A DNA stretch of 64,000 nucleotides from Lophius americanus (lineage: Eukaryota > Chordata > Actinopteri > Lophiiformes > Lophiidae), in assembly GCA_037951165.1 (NCBI GenBank), contig JBBDHG010000009.1, forward strand, positions 7,529,001 through 7,593,000. The letters are read 5' to 3'. Below the pieces are notes generated by a model. That model saw only the letters and a program-made list of their open reading frames with translations, was not told the DNA's origin and searched no databases. The position numbers and the translations under genes are program-made. Position 1 is the first letter of the stretch, and the number at the start of each line of letters is the position of its first letter. This document shows, piece after piece, positions 33,429 through 46,419 of this stretch.

Positions 33429-36400
33429 TTGTGTCTGAGCAGCTTAAACATTGTTTTGGGGCAAATTGCTTTGGCTGGAGAATGCCTTCTGCACTGAGTC
33501 TGACTTTTCCGAGTCCATATTGTGGCCAGATCAGACCAATTTGTTGAAATTCTCTCATGGTAGTCTGTGAGTGTGCCCGGAGACCAATGGCCGAACTAAG
33601 ACATCAGGAAATAACCACGAGGCATATTGGTGAAAGTTGTCTTGAGCTCTATGATGGCACCACCAGTGACTGGGAGGGAAGGCTGATAAGGCAGGTGAGG
33701 CTGCCAGGTCTGTACACTGGGTATCTGTACACGTGGAGAAAACTGGTTATTGAGTAGAAAACCAACCAATGCAAGAAATACAACAATAGCGAGCAAGACG
33801 AAAGATCTACCACAAGGATTGACTTATGATCTGGTAAAGAGAGGAGATTACAACCTGAGTTATACTAAAAGGCTTCATAGAAGATTGTAGACAGGTATGG
33901 TAAAGACCAGCCCGCACCACCAGGTGCAGACAGAGCCTGACGCACACAGACAAGGGAGAGGAAGAGAGAGAGGGAGTGAAGTAAAGAGGAGATCCCCCTC
34001 AAGAGAAGGACACCATTACATCCTGATTTGCCAAATATGAAAACTGGTAGCCTGGGGCTTTAATGCAGCTCAGAAATTATATTAAGGATAGGTTGGTTCT
34101 TGATTAAACAAACACACACACACACACACATGCACACTCACTGACCCTTCGTGAATATTCATTTTTATTCCGGTAAATTCTGATATTATTTATCCTTTCT
34201 CTTTTCATTAATATCACTTACACTTTCTGGCAATTAGCACCTTTCAGGTTCAATGTGATTTCATCAACTCGGAGAAAAAAGATCTCATACTCATACTACA
34301 CAGGACTGTGTTGCAGCCTAACTACCTGGAAAATGACTGTGCCACAGAAAACACCAAATATCAAATGGAAATACAAACTTTCTTGTGTCTTTCTTTTATT
34401 TTATTTATCTTTCACTCCATTGTTTTTATTCTATCTAGTTACTGAACATGTTTTTGGCAGTTTCATGCTGTCTGACTGGAATAAATGTTGTGCTTGGATT
34501 GTTCTGGCATTGTTCTGGTGTGACTGGAACTGTATGTGTGAGTACAGTCAGCAGTACTAGTGAAAGTGAGTCTTCTCCTCTTCATTCCTCCTCGTTGTAA
34601 TTAGGGCTAGAAGGGCAAAGGTGGTATCTAGCCCACCCTGTCTTGACCATGGTGGATTCAGATCCAGACATTGGACTGTGCAATGTGCCGGTTTGAATAT
34701 CCTCTTCCAAATAAAGTCGCCTTTGCCAAATAAGAGTGTTCTGTACGGTTTGGAGGTTTACGCTCTACCGGTTCTTTCATCATCAATTTATCTGGGTGGC
34801 AGGACTCCACTTCAGTTAAAAGAAATGAATCCCATGTATTCCCTTTTGGGAAAAAACAGCATCAGATACTAAAAGTGAGATAAATTAAATCGATCAAAGG
34901 AGTTATTTACTAGATCTGGCACTGAACGGAAAATTTTGGAGGTCTGTCACAATCAGATCCCCATTCCACTGGTGGACTATTAGTCATCTTTTGAGGTCTT
35001 GGTAGTTGGACTTGTTTTCCAGTGGACAGAGCCAGGCTTCCTGTTTCCCATCACTATATTTTTTTGCTTGACAAAGTTAATCTATTACTTAATGTTGCTC
35101 TGTCCTGACTGTACCGGCGTGAGTTTTTGCAGACTGTAAGTCTGACCATTTAATGTAACATTTACATGGCATGCAGCATTTCCTGTGTGACGATTGAACC
35201 CTATGGGGTTCAATTGTCATAAATCAATATTATTTTAAACTTTTTCACTAAATGAAAATGGAGGAAGTTGAATACTTATTTTTGTAGGAATTTTTTGGTG
35301 TGTAGGGTGATAGAGGAGATCTGCAGCCATGCTTTTATTGCAAAGTCTGATAGTATGATGTCCTGCCAAAGCAGAGTAAATGATACATTCCTTGAGTCAC
35401 ATGAGTTAGACATTGGGGGAGAAGACAAGGCTAGTTCATTACACCCTGTCTAACAATGGATACTGGAGTAACCAATTAGACTTTGAGTCTTTAAAAACAG
35501 CCCTCTAAGATCAGATAATAGGACACACACACAAACACAACCAAACACACACGCACACACACAGGCTACAATCATATCCCAAGTAATCAGAGATGCTACA
35601 AATTAGCGTGCAAAATCGTGTTTTTTCACCAGCAAACACAAGACAATGTATGTACATATCCATGGCCATGCATTTTCTAACACAGACACACACACACACC
35701 ATCTTGAAGTAATTGTCCTGTTTGAGTGAACCTACCAGATGGTGGTCTGTGACTTGCTGTGAGTCTGCTCTCTGCTGGACAGATCTGCCATGTTATGAAG
35801 TGCACAAAGCAGGTTCTAGCCTTCTGTGCGGTCTCCTTATTCTATCAGCTCCTCTGTATTTTCTAAATATAGGTAAGACATTCAAAAATGTCATCATGGC
35901 CCTGTATCTAAGCAAAGAGGATGGAACAAGTCAGATAAAGAGACAGTCAAGGCCTTTCTCTTTTGTCTCTGTCTTTCCTGGCTGGGGTCACCATCTGCTG
36001 GCATGCAGTACAGATTTGGAGGAGAGTTGAGTACCTCGGTCTAACAGCAGAGTGAATTTTCAGCCACTCTAAATGCTCAATAAACTTACCCCAAACATGC
36101 AATATTCATTTACTCTTTTCCCAACATATACAACCCTAACTTTTGTTTCAATTCGAAACGGAACTTTACAGGTAATTTCATGTGATATTTGGTGACATAG
36201 AAAACAATCATCCAGCCATTGTGATCTTAAATCTTCCAGGGTTCATTTGGCTGACATAGTGTTCAAGCGGTTTCATTGTTCATTAGAGTACGTTACAATT
36301 TATAGAATAAAGTAAAGCTGCTGGTGTTTTTGGATCCTGCTTTTGTTAAATTGACAATTGTTCCTGCTACAAACAGTTCATTTACATTTTTGTGAGTTAG

Positions 36401-38907
36401 TGATTGGCCAATCAGCACAGGACAAGCTGAAAATGTGTTCACAGTGTGAGAAAACCCCCACAAACATTGGTGATTAGATTCTGATTCTGATCTAAATTTG
36501 AACACTGGAATATTTTTGATTGAACTTTTTGGCAATGGGGCAGGGCATACGGTTTGTATTTTAGCATTACAGTCTTAGACACTCTGAAAAATATTAATTA
36601 GTGTTCGTTGTAAAATGGTCGCATTACATTTTTGACAAATTTGCAATGTCATAATGTCAGTGCTGCCGTTCGGCTTGTTGGAAGTATGAAAGGAAGAAGT
36701 AAAGACTTTTTATCTCTGCTGGACTTCATCTTCAACTATCTTTCCTCTGTAAGCAGTGACAGTCTATAGTTCGGCATGTATAGGCTTTTTAAATGTGTGA
36801 ATGTGTTTAGATGAAATGGTTCCTACTTGGTGATTGATCATTAAATGTCAAACCCACAAAATGGGGGGTGGATTTATAAGAGTTAATTGGCTCTATAAAT
36901 CACACACATGTACGTACTACATGTGTGTTTTCTGTCTCAGAAAGGGGGCTTTTCAGGCTCAGAGCCAGACCCCAGTTGGTGCACCATCTGTTGCCAACCT
37001 AATAGGATGACAGTGCTTTTTCTGTCTGTGGGAGTGATATGTTGACAACACACTAAGTACACATTAAAGAAGAAACAGGGATTTTGTTTTATTTTGGAGA
37101 TCTTTTTCCCTTTTTGATATTCAGGTCTCATCATTTTCTTTTATGATGCATTCCTCAGCATTTAGCCTGAATGATTTAAAGATAATAAAGGCTTTTAGTT
37201 ACTTCAATCTGTTATTCTGTAATTCTTTCAGTTGTTTTTTTTTTTGTTAGTCGTTAGTTTTTGTATTAGTGTGGCTCACTTCAGCTCTTGTTACTGTAAA
37301 AGAACCCAAGAACACATCAGAGATGCATTCAGTTTAGAGCAATTCATTGATATGTTTGAGAACATAACTCTCCACTATAATTGCAAAATTAATCCAAATG
37401 TAATCCAAAATCTGGAAGGGAACAGAATAAATGAGTTGTTAAAATGTTATTTCAAATCACTATGTCAACATGCCAGAAATATAATGGCTGAAGTCGCCAT
37501 AGTTGACTGCAGTCCCTTTATATATATAATTGCTTGTACCATTGCCTGCTCAGGAACACAGTATCTCCATTTTTTTTGTTGGGGGTACACATGCTATAAT
37601 GACTATTTTAATTTTCATTTAATATGTTCAATTTTGTCTTTATAATTTGATTAAGATAATGAAAAATTACCATTTCAATTACCCAAAAAGCATTTGACAT
37701 TTTAAATGCCTTCTTAAAAGACAATGGTTAATTGAGCTTGAAAAATAAAATACATAAATGAATAATCAGTTTTTAATAACGTTTGCTGATAACCTGATTG
37801 ATTCATTGACATATTTATTCACTGACAAATAATGATCATTAATCAATGATAAATATATGCTTTTCTTACCTTTTTTAAGCATTAATTATTCATGGACAAC
37901 TCTGATACTCTAAAACAACAAGAAAATATTGATTGAAAGACCTGGCGCACTAGAGAGAACTATCCAAGCAAGAGGGAGCGATATAAGATGAGAGATTATG
38001 TTCACTGATGACGATGAGCTGCACACACACATACACACATTCTGCACAGCAACAGCAATGCTATCAGCTACCAAGCTACAGGGAGACTCATCTGCATCAG
38101 ACCCATTATTCCCATTAAATGTAAATGTTACCTTCACATCATTCACCATTGGTGTCTGCAATACTGTGTATATTCTTCATAAAACACAGGCTGAGGTCCA
38201 GACAGGGAATATATGGGGGGAGAATAGGCTGAAGGATTGGTTATAAACTAACAGGATAAGAGGTCTGCACTGCAGTGTCAAACTAGGGCTTTATTATTTT
38301 TAGCTGATAGATAGATTAGAGAGAGGTTCCCTCATTAACTAATTCTTTGCAGAATGTAATATATTTATTTAATTGTCATGTTTAACAAGTATTATTTTAA
38401 GTACGTGATTTTTAAGAAAGAATTTCCAGCTTATTTTCTAAGTTGCACATCCATTGGACACAAGTTGATTAATGTCTTGACTTAGTTTTTCATACAAATA
38501 TATTTCCTAAACTGAAGGCAAAAAAAAAAGAAACCTGCTTGAACTGACCCAGAGCCACACAGGTGTCATGTTTGAAAAAAAGTGATCTGTACGCAGCAGG
38601 AATGCAGGCTTCTATTCAGGTTTGAAAATGCGGAGATCAAAACTTGCGAGCAATGAATACAGAGAAGAAGAGGAGAAGAGAGAGAAGTGAAGATATTGGT
38701 AACAGAAATGGAGAAGTTAGTGTTAATGTTTTAAAGTGAAATGGCTAATTTCAAAGTCATCAGTATGTTTAATAGGAGCTTAAGGTTCTTTGGAGAACAG
38801 TGTGTCCTTGGCATGTCTTAGCATCTAGCATTTGAAAGCAGCATAATGTATAGTCTATCTGAGAGACTTTTATATTACTGAGTGTCTAAAAACCATTTTT
38901 CTTCAGT

Positions 38908-38908
<1 letters not shown>
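33429..38908. other. long non-coding stretch
   Basis: 5.5 kb without recognised genes or named repeats. Small CA-rich patches lie at 34110-34130 and 35521-35563. A perfect 11-bp inverted repeat is at 36902-36928. The 137-codon stop-free run at 37232-37645 (plus) opens in a T-run, has no ATG near its start and no known domain. Confidence 0.45.
36902..36928. repeat. perfect 11-bp inverted repeat
   Basis: ACACACATGTA and TACATGTGTGT around the five bases CGTAC. Confidence 0.85.
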
Positions 38909-38981
<73 letters not shown>

Positions 38982-39005
38982 TGTGTGTGTGTGTCTGTGC
39001 GTGTG
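38909..39005. repeat. (GT)n microsatellite
   Basis: About 35 GT repeats, then GTCT/GTGC-interrupted repeats. Confidence 0.97.
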
Positions 39006-40723
39006 TATGTCTCATATCCAGGAGACCGGGGGTTAACAGAGGCAAGAGAGGTCTACAGATATAGCTGAGGGGTCCTACATTGTAGACAGGTAGACAGGTA
39101 GCAACAGAGGCCTCATTGTCCAAGCCTTAATCAGGCTGGCAGGTGTGCACCTCAGCACTCCGCTCACCCCAGAAGCACAGCACACTACTTGACTTCAGCC
39201 CAGCTATCTCTCCCCTCATGCAGTCTTATTACTGCAGCTCAATGCAGCCGCCGTCATGGCCCGCAATATTATGATTTCTTTCATATCGATGGATTAGTTT
39301 ATAATTGTTGTTGTTATTGGAAAAATTGTTACAGCATGAGGTATTGCGTGGATATGTGATATGCCATAATGTTACGGACAGTAATGGACTCGTGTTGAGT
39401 GCATAATTATGTTCAATTATACACGCATGACTATGAAGTGGAATTTTATGTTGCTTAAGTAATATAGTCACATTAAGTTAACTTTACCTTTACAGGCACA
39501 AGCTCAGGGAGAAATGTCGATGGAAAACCGAGAAGCAATTCAGGAAGAGAGCAAAGCAAAAAGAGAAATAGAGAGAAGAAAAATTAGTGAGATATAGTTG
39601 TAGATATATTGCAGTTAATCTGGCTTTCTGCCAAACCCAAGCCAGTTTGATAAATCAGTCAGCAGTGCGTCCAGGCGACACAGATCCCGTTTACTGCAGG
39701 ATTTGACTCTGCTGCTCCCAGCTGGCTTGGACTACATCCAGAACCTCATGCTATATGCTGGATCAGTTCCAAGCCTCTGGTGTGACCTTAGGCTGCCTCA
39801 GCCTGCACCCTTGCCACTACCAGCCGGACGTCCTCTTGGCACGGTGCCTCACAGCCCTATAGTCTGCTCCTGATCCAGTTTCTGTCCATTAACCTTTCTC
39901 CTGTCCGCATTTGTTAACGTGCTATTTATAATACTTTAGGAATTAGTGTGGTGTCTCCACTTGCAGAGTGGAAAGTTTACAAACTTTTACTAACACAGAA
40001 AACTGGTGCTTAAATATACGGTATGCTTTTGAGAAGGCCTTTAGGTGCTAGCGACTGAAATTGAAAGTGAAATATTGTAATGACCTAATCTAATTCAACT
40101 AAATCTCTGGTTTCCAAAGACCACGACAAACTCATAGAAGTTAACCAATGTCTTCTGTTGCACAGCCTTGACACCACTTTTAGAGCAGAAGCTCATGTCT
40201 TGGGGTCTCTGGCTCTAACCTTTGCATTCTGATGGTTAGTCTGGTCAGACTCTTAATTAACCTGTGGTGAGGTCAGACCTATTGTTGTCCAAATGGCCAC
40301 AAGGCCAGTCCATGGTCCATCTCATTGTGCTCTGAGATTTAATGGCAACGCTGCTGTTTGTCTGGCCGCAACATCCATGCTTGCAATCTGCTGGCTGTGT
40401 TTTGGAGCAGTCAAGGCTCTGTGGTAATTTGCATTCTTTTCTGCCCCCCAATTTCAATAGTGACGCAATGGAGATGCAATTCTCCTCTCAAAGACCATGG
40501 GCTCAATGCTGTGTATAAGTACATGTTACAGGCGTATGGCTCATTTACAGTGCAGAAAGAGCTCTTGTTTAAACTGAAGTTTATCTGAGAGGCGAGATGT
40601 GTCTGTATCAATGTGCAAAGAACAGAAGGGCAAGCAAATATTTAACTTTACGCCTGGATTCTCTCTACGTTCAGCTGTGCACTCTACTCATTGAAAAATT
40701 TTTTTTCCTGCAGTAGACACTGT
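39006..40723. other. non-coding stretch, nothing recognised
   Basis: The 39640-39900 part is richer in GC than its surroundings and has a 45-codon open frame without a recognised domain. Confidence 0.45.
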
Positions 40724-40945
40724 TTAGCAATAACATTATAACCACTAACTGATGAAGGGAACAACATTGATAATCTTGTTACAATTGCAGTTGTCACTTG
40801 GCATCATATACATATATATACTATATTTGATATAGTGAATATTACATTATAATAATTGATGTGTTGGAAGCAGAAAAAAATGAAAAATGTAAGGGTCTAC
40901 GGGAATTTGAAAGGGGCCAAACTGTGATGGCTAGATGGTTGTGTC
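40724..40945 (+). mobile_element. Tc1-like remnant: terminal repeat and start of transposase
   Basis: It starts with TTAGCAATAACATTATAACC, the terminal repeat type of this family, continues with GTGTTGGAAGCAG and, near 40880, with the start of the transposase gene: the nucleotide words AAATGTAAGG and GGGGCCAAACTGTGATGGCT correspond to the G-K-R-K-D and K-G-Q-I-V-M-A codons, in shifted frames. It breaks off abruptly where the tandem-unit repeat begins at 40946. Confidence 0.7.
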
Positions 40946-41345
40946 GTGTTTTACTTTAATAGTTCATATTTTCTTCACTAGGGGGAGTTTTTTTATCTGT
41001 ACATAACCAAAAAATAATTTCATGGATCATTTTCAATTGTTTCAACCACATAGGCCTTCATGTGAGGAAGTACTAGAATGATTTTGGGAAAGGTCAGTTG
41101 TTTATTTCTGACACTAGGGGAAGCTTTGCCTCCAACAGTTTATTTTTTTTTGCTCTATCTTGTTTACATAATTTTATCATTTCACTTCGGGGGAACTTTT
41201 TAACTAAAAATCCTGTTGAAATTACTTCAGATTTGACTATGGAAAAGGTGTTCAATCAGGGGGGATTGCTTGAATAACCAATGGAATTTGGGGACTTTCG
41301 GGGAAATACCCTTGCTGTCGGGGATGACAGCGTAGGTCTATTTTC
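40946..41345 (+). repeat. dispersed tandem-unit repeat, copy 3
   Basis: Boxes like TCACTAGGGGGAGTTTTTTT (about 40977), ACACTAGGGGAAGCTTTGC (about 41111) and CACTTCGGGGGAACTTTTTA (about 41182). The right end carries the block shared with copy 1: GGATTGCTTG at 41263-41272 and ATGACAGCGTAGG at 41324-41336, including a perfect hairpin GCTGTC-GGGGAT-GACAGC. Confidence 0.65.
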
Positions 41346-42422
41346 ACTTTTTTCTCTTGGGACAGAGCTGACAAATCTGTTGTTGTCTACCAAAGTGTCA
41401 CTGTGCTACAAATTCTGTCATGAAAATTGTTGTTACAGCTGAGATTTGAAAAGTTCATATTTTCTTGACTGTGCACAAGGCAAATAACTTCACACCAATA
41501 TCTCTAAAACATCAGAGGTTGTCTGGAAAAGCTACTGCTTAAGGAGTGACATCATTAAGATTGTCGTTTCTCTTTTGCTGCTCTGCTTGCACTCAGTTAA
41601 TCACAAACTGCAAATCTGAAATTACTAGAGTGAACACCTTGGTTTTTTTGTAGAATGCCCGGGAGTACTTTTAAATGTAATGTTCCTTTCAAGACATATT
41701 GGAAACTCCTAATCCTCCAGGTGACACCCTCTCAGACAGATGTTGGGAATTACCACTGCATCCCCAGCGTATGAGAGCAAGTAGCTACATTAGAAGACGA
41801 GTGGCTGCTGCTATTCTGTTTAAATAGTTAGTAGCCAGTCAGTAATTGCAACTTCCTTAAAGCAGAAAAAAGTTGTCAGTACTTGTCTGAGAAAATAATA
41901 TCTGACCCGGCACTCCCTGGCTTGAAAACACCAGTGGCTTTGAAGAGGAGAAAGTGCTTGTTTTGGGTGGGTGGAACACAGAAACATGGTGAGATAGATA
42001 ATGCATACCACCACCTTGATCAGCAAATTAAATTCTAATATACTCTAGGATTATCTGTGAATACAATGACACAAGAACAGGGCATTCCTGAGTTCATCTG
42101 TGGTCCATTGAATCACGTTTCTATTTGTTGTGTTCAGGTCCTACATGAAAGAAATCAGTAATAAATCAAACTGTGGTAGTGTTTTTTGTCATTGTTTTGC
42201 TAAAGAACACAGTGGTAAGACGTGTTTTTTGTGCAATAGTAAGTCTATAAAGTGAATTCTAGTGTCTGTATTAGATTATTGTGCGCTTAAAAAAAGAAGT
42301 ATTCCGCATTAATTCTTTACAGTTGTTTTTCAAAAAAGGATATTTTTTATGGTGCAGAAGATTGCTCAAGGGTAACAGTTAGGTTGCTATGTTATTAATT
42401 CAGTCCTTAATTTGTAAATAAA
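41346..42422. other. non-coding stretch, nothing recognised
   Basis: No gene or repeat family is recognised. Confidence 0.45.
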
Positions 42423-42790
42423 ATGCCAGATCTTTGCTGTTGCTGGATTTGCAGCAGATGTTGTCTCCATCACAACAACCAACTGCATGACCTCTTTCAC
42501 CACAATCAGAAACCTCTTTCATATACCCATCTTTCTACCAAACCATCTCACTCTGGCACCTTTTACATATTCTCCAAAAGGCCTCACTCCTGTCCATTCT
42601 TGTCACTCCCAAAGAAAATCTTAGCATCTTCAACTCTATCACCTCCAGCTCGGCCTCCTGTCTTCTGGTCAGTGCCACCCTCTCTAAATCATTCAGTAGA
42701 TCTGGTCTCACTTGGTACAGTTGGATTTTCAGTTCTGAAATCATGAAGTGAGTTGGTGTAGTGAAGAGCAACGGTCTGTTCTTTAACAAA
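42423..42790 (-). mobile_element. RTE-type LINE, C-terminal fragment
   Basis: The minus strand encodes A-L-T-R-R-Q-E-A-E-L-E-V-I-E-L-K-M-L-R-F, then S-L-G-V-T-R-M-D-R and, after a frame change, V-V-K-E-V-M-Q-L-V. This R-Q-E-A-E-L...K-M-L-R...G-V-T-x-M-D-R series followed by D-V-V-K-E-D-M is the C-terminal region downstream of the polymerase in fish RTE-like endonuclease/reverse transcriptase proteins. The expected R-L-R-W-F-G-H-V segment between the two blocks is missing or damaged. The copy is 5'-truncated and frameshifted. Confidence 0.8.
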
Positions 42791-45700
42791 AATATGAGTC
42801 ACTGTGATTTATGTTGTTGATAGTTGATTGTTTTCAGTGTAGAGGACCCTAAATCTGACCTCTGGTCCCCTGTTCATTTATTTACTTAAACACAAATATT
42901 AATATTGCTTATTTTGAAATGAATCACGGTGGATATAGCTTCCTTTTCTACAATCTAACTAATCTTTGGCACGCCACTCATCAAGTGTTGAGTTTTGTGA
43001 GCTTTTGTTGTTCTTCACAATTTATCTTACCTGTGGTTTATTGCCATTATTAGTTTTGAGCTTTATGGATTCTGTTATATTAAACGTGGTGTTTGTTTAA
43101 ATCTGAAAATGTTAGAATGTAATAGATTTTGTTTATAATTCAGATGTGCTGTGTTGAGTTGTAACCCTTAAGTAGTTGTTTTTTTTTTCTCACTTTTCAG
43201 CTCTTTGGACTGATTGTTGTTTTAGAGCCTGAATTCCTACCTCTGTGAAAATGTGTTGGCCTCTTGTGGTTGTGAACTTGTCGTCATGCTTCACTGAACC
43301 TCATCTTTATAGAGCTTTAAAATCAGAATGAAATAAACGGTCTTTTTCAGCATGTCACTCAAGTACCGACATCAAAATTAATACTAGTTTCAGTTTCCTT
43401 TCAAACCCAACAACGGACCCATCATTGTAATTACATATTTTGCGGCCAAGCATGATCCAAACCCACCTTTACTTTGAGATCTTTAACTTTCTTAATGGCT
43501 TCTGTATAAAAGTGTGTAGAATGATACATAACTAATCTACAGTGTGATGTATCTTATGTTGTGTTTAGATGAAATATTTTACCTTTGAGGGTTGTTATGA
43601 CCAAGTACAGAATATCATATCTTATCAAAGAGATGTCCTTTTGACCCATTCTTTTTCAAATATTATTGATGAAAAATTTTTTTGTCATCTAAAACATCTC
43701 AAGCCTGAGATGAAATGTCCATATGCTAAGCTATAACCAGCTGCTGGTTTCAGGCCCAGTATGGAATAAATATAGTATATGAGTATGAGTGAGTATGAGT
43801 GGCACGGGTTGGTCAGGGCCAACAAGGCATTCTCTGCTTGCCCAGACTAACTAAGAAAATCAGAAACAATTAATAATTTAATAAATATTTTAATCAAGAC
43901 TCGTGTATTTTAATAGTCTGCTCCTATCTGTTTATCAATGTCATTTCATTGTTCCTCTCCCTGCTGCTTTACTTGATCTCATATAACTAAGCTTTGTTTT
44001 ATCCAATCAGATTTCTCAACTGGGTTGGCGAGCAACTTTCGGACCGAATGCCTCTGCCTGTAAAAACAAAGGGAATTATTTTGTTGATTGCCATTTTTTT
44101 TTTACTAATCAGCTTTGGAATTTGTCATTTAGGGCGTGTTTTTTGACTTGTCAGGGTATGCTAGGTAGGCCTGGGCGTGTTCTGAAGGTATGCTCGTCCT
44201 GTGTCACTCTTACGTCTGAGGAATGTGCTTCATTCATATCCTCTGGTCCTGCTGAGCGTCATTTTCAACAAATTAACTTATTGGAAAGAAAGTAGGACAG
44301 GCTTTATCTTCAGATGAGGAACCATTTTGGTAAGTCTAATGGATTGTTACAAGTCTTATATTTCTGTTTAAGATTGCCTGCTGTAGATGGTTGCTGCTGT
44401 TGTGGTGTGAATGAGGTCCAGATTCAATGGTCTGATGGGCCTTAGGGCCTTTGGGCACATTTGCTGTTGAATACTACTTACTTATATTTTATGGTATTGT
44501 AGCTTTCTTTGTGGTCTTAAGAGTAAAGGTCACTGGCTTTTGGGAATTTATTATTTAGTAATGGTTCATTGAGATATTTGATATCTATTTGTAATGTAGC
44601 ATCATGCTATTCTGTGTAGTAGTGCTACATCTTTGATGGTTTCAGTGTGTGTCTAGGCAACAAGTGTTTAGACCTCATAGCTTTGAATCTCGTTTTAACC
44701 ACTTCATTCCACTAGATAAATGTTATCATTTCTTTAATATGGGATTGTTATGTAGTCTGACAACCTACTTTAGCTGTAGTGTCACTTTGAAGTTATTGGA
44801 GGGCATCAATCTAGAAACTTTATTACAAAGAATATGTTATTTTATATTTTTATAATTTAATTTTTGTATAATATGTGTTTTTGTAATGCCACATTGAAAT
44901 CTAACTGCTCTGATTGATCCAAATTTTGTGCAGTAACATAACGCCCTCTAGGCAAAGAGCTGAGGGAGCTTAAATGCAGCCGCTGCAAGCTTTTGCATAT
45001 TTGCTTGACACATTTATTGTAGAAAGTATATAACACATAATTCAGTTTTTGATCACATTATATCCAGGAGGCAACTCCGGAAATTGTTTGAATGCATGCC
45101 CACCTTGATTTTAATAAGATGAAGTAATAATTACAAGTATAGCCAATGGCATCATCGGTTAAATCAGGGAAGACTGGAGAATTAATGGTAAAGGGTCTTC
45201 ATTTAACAATCACATATTGAAGGATGGATAGTTTATTTAACAATGTTCACAATGATGAATATAAAGTCTTTGGCAGTGGTGGTGGTGAATACCTTTAGGA
45301 CTGGAGGCGGAAGGATGAGGAATCCGAGGAACTGTATGAGGCGGAGGAGGGGAGGAGGAGGATATGCATACTGGCAGCGAGAGAACTGAAGGGGGAAGAG
45401 AGCCACATTTGAAACTGTGAGCAGCTCGGTGTTTGGTTGACATGAGGAGAGAGGTGGTAGCCATTGGGTGCAAGTGAGCAGCTGATATGGGGAGTAAACA
45501 GACCCAATTGATAAGGAGTGAGAAAGAATGGGAGCATGCGGCTGCATGACAGCTAGGAGAGATGGGAGAGATTAGCTGTGCTGAGCTTTATAGTCTTCCT
45601 GACTGAACTTTCGCTAGATCTCCATTTGTATAGAAAGTAATGTAATAGCCGCTCAGTATTTATGAAAGCAAATATATCAATGTTTCACATTGTTCCAAAT

Positions 45701-45873
45701 TGATTTTTTTACAGATTGAAAATAGATTTCTAATGCTGATAATAATTTATCAACCTATCATAATATCTATTCTGATCAGACTACGCTGCCGCAAAAAATG
45801 TACCCTTCCATGAGGTGTGAAAGGCTGCATTTTTTTTGTCAGATGCAAACTTAAAAAAACTCTTAATTTAAAG
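42791..45873. other. long non-coding stretch
   Basis: No gene is recognised. 45285-45360 is a purine-rich (GGA/GAG) patch; the Ser/Pro-rich frames opposite it are composition artefacts. The 43790-44240 part may be a decayed repeat I cannot name. Confidence 0.45.
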
Positions 45874-46419
45874 TAGAGGTGCGCTGATCGATTGACAGGC
45901 TGATTGATCAGCACTTGCAGACGTAGTTTGATGTGAACCGTGTTCGGCCTAGCAGCCTAACTGAGGCCGATTCTACTGTATGCAGTTCACAAGCAAGCCC
46001 CGTACACACACAGACACACATCATTAGCTATCATAGATACAAACAAATAACAACCTTGGAAGTCTTTCACCTTGACTGAAGAAAAAAAAAAGCTTGCAGT
46101 TTTTAACACTAGTAAGGACAAAATAAGCTGTTGGAGGAACAACTCATAAACCATGAAAAAGTTGTAAATTTTTTTAAATTATTTTCTACAGGTCAAGATA
46201 CATACACAGTGCCGACCAACCTTACTGCCACTGTAATCCTTCAAAATAAGAGCATTTAAAATTTAAAAAAATACATAACTCATTAGGGTTATGGCAAACA
46301 TTTTTAAAAAAAACATTGAAGTTGGCATAAATTGGTAACTTTAACATAATTGGTGATCGGCCAATTATCGGAGCCAATTTTCTCCGATTGCCAAGAAAAT
46401 TGCAATCGGAGCACCTCTA
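45874..46419. mobile_element. 546-bp hAT-like non-autonomous element
   Basis: Ends TAGAGGTGCGCTGATCG and, as reverse complement, TAGAGGTGCTCCGATTG. AGAGGTGCxCCGATCG-type ends and internal CGATTG/CCGAT-rich palindromes match an abundant short fish element that I associate with hAT. There is no transposase. The flanking octamers ATTTAAAG and ATTAATAT are similar but not identical, fitting an old 8-bp duplication. Confidence 0.6.

Noticed and set aside
42423..42746. 107-codon open frame on the plus strand
   Set aside because: Antisense shadow of the RTE-type LINE fragment on the minus strand.
45233..45547. Ser/Pro/His-rich open frames on the minus strand
   Set aside because: They lie opposite a purine-rich patch; three frames are open at once, which points to composition, not coding.
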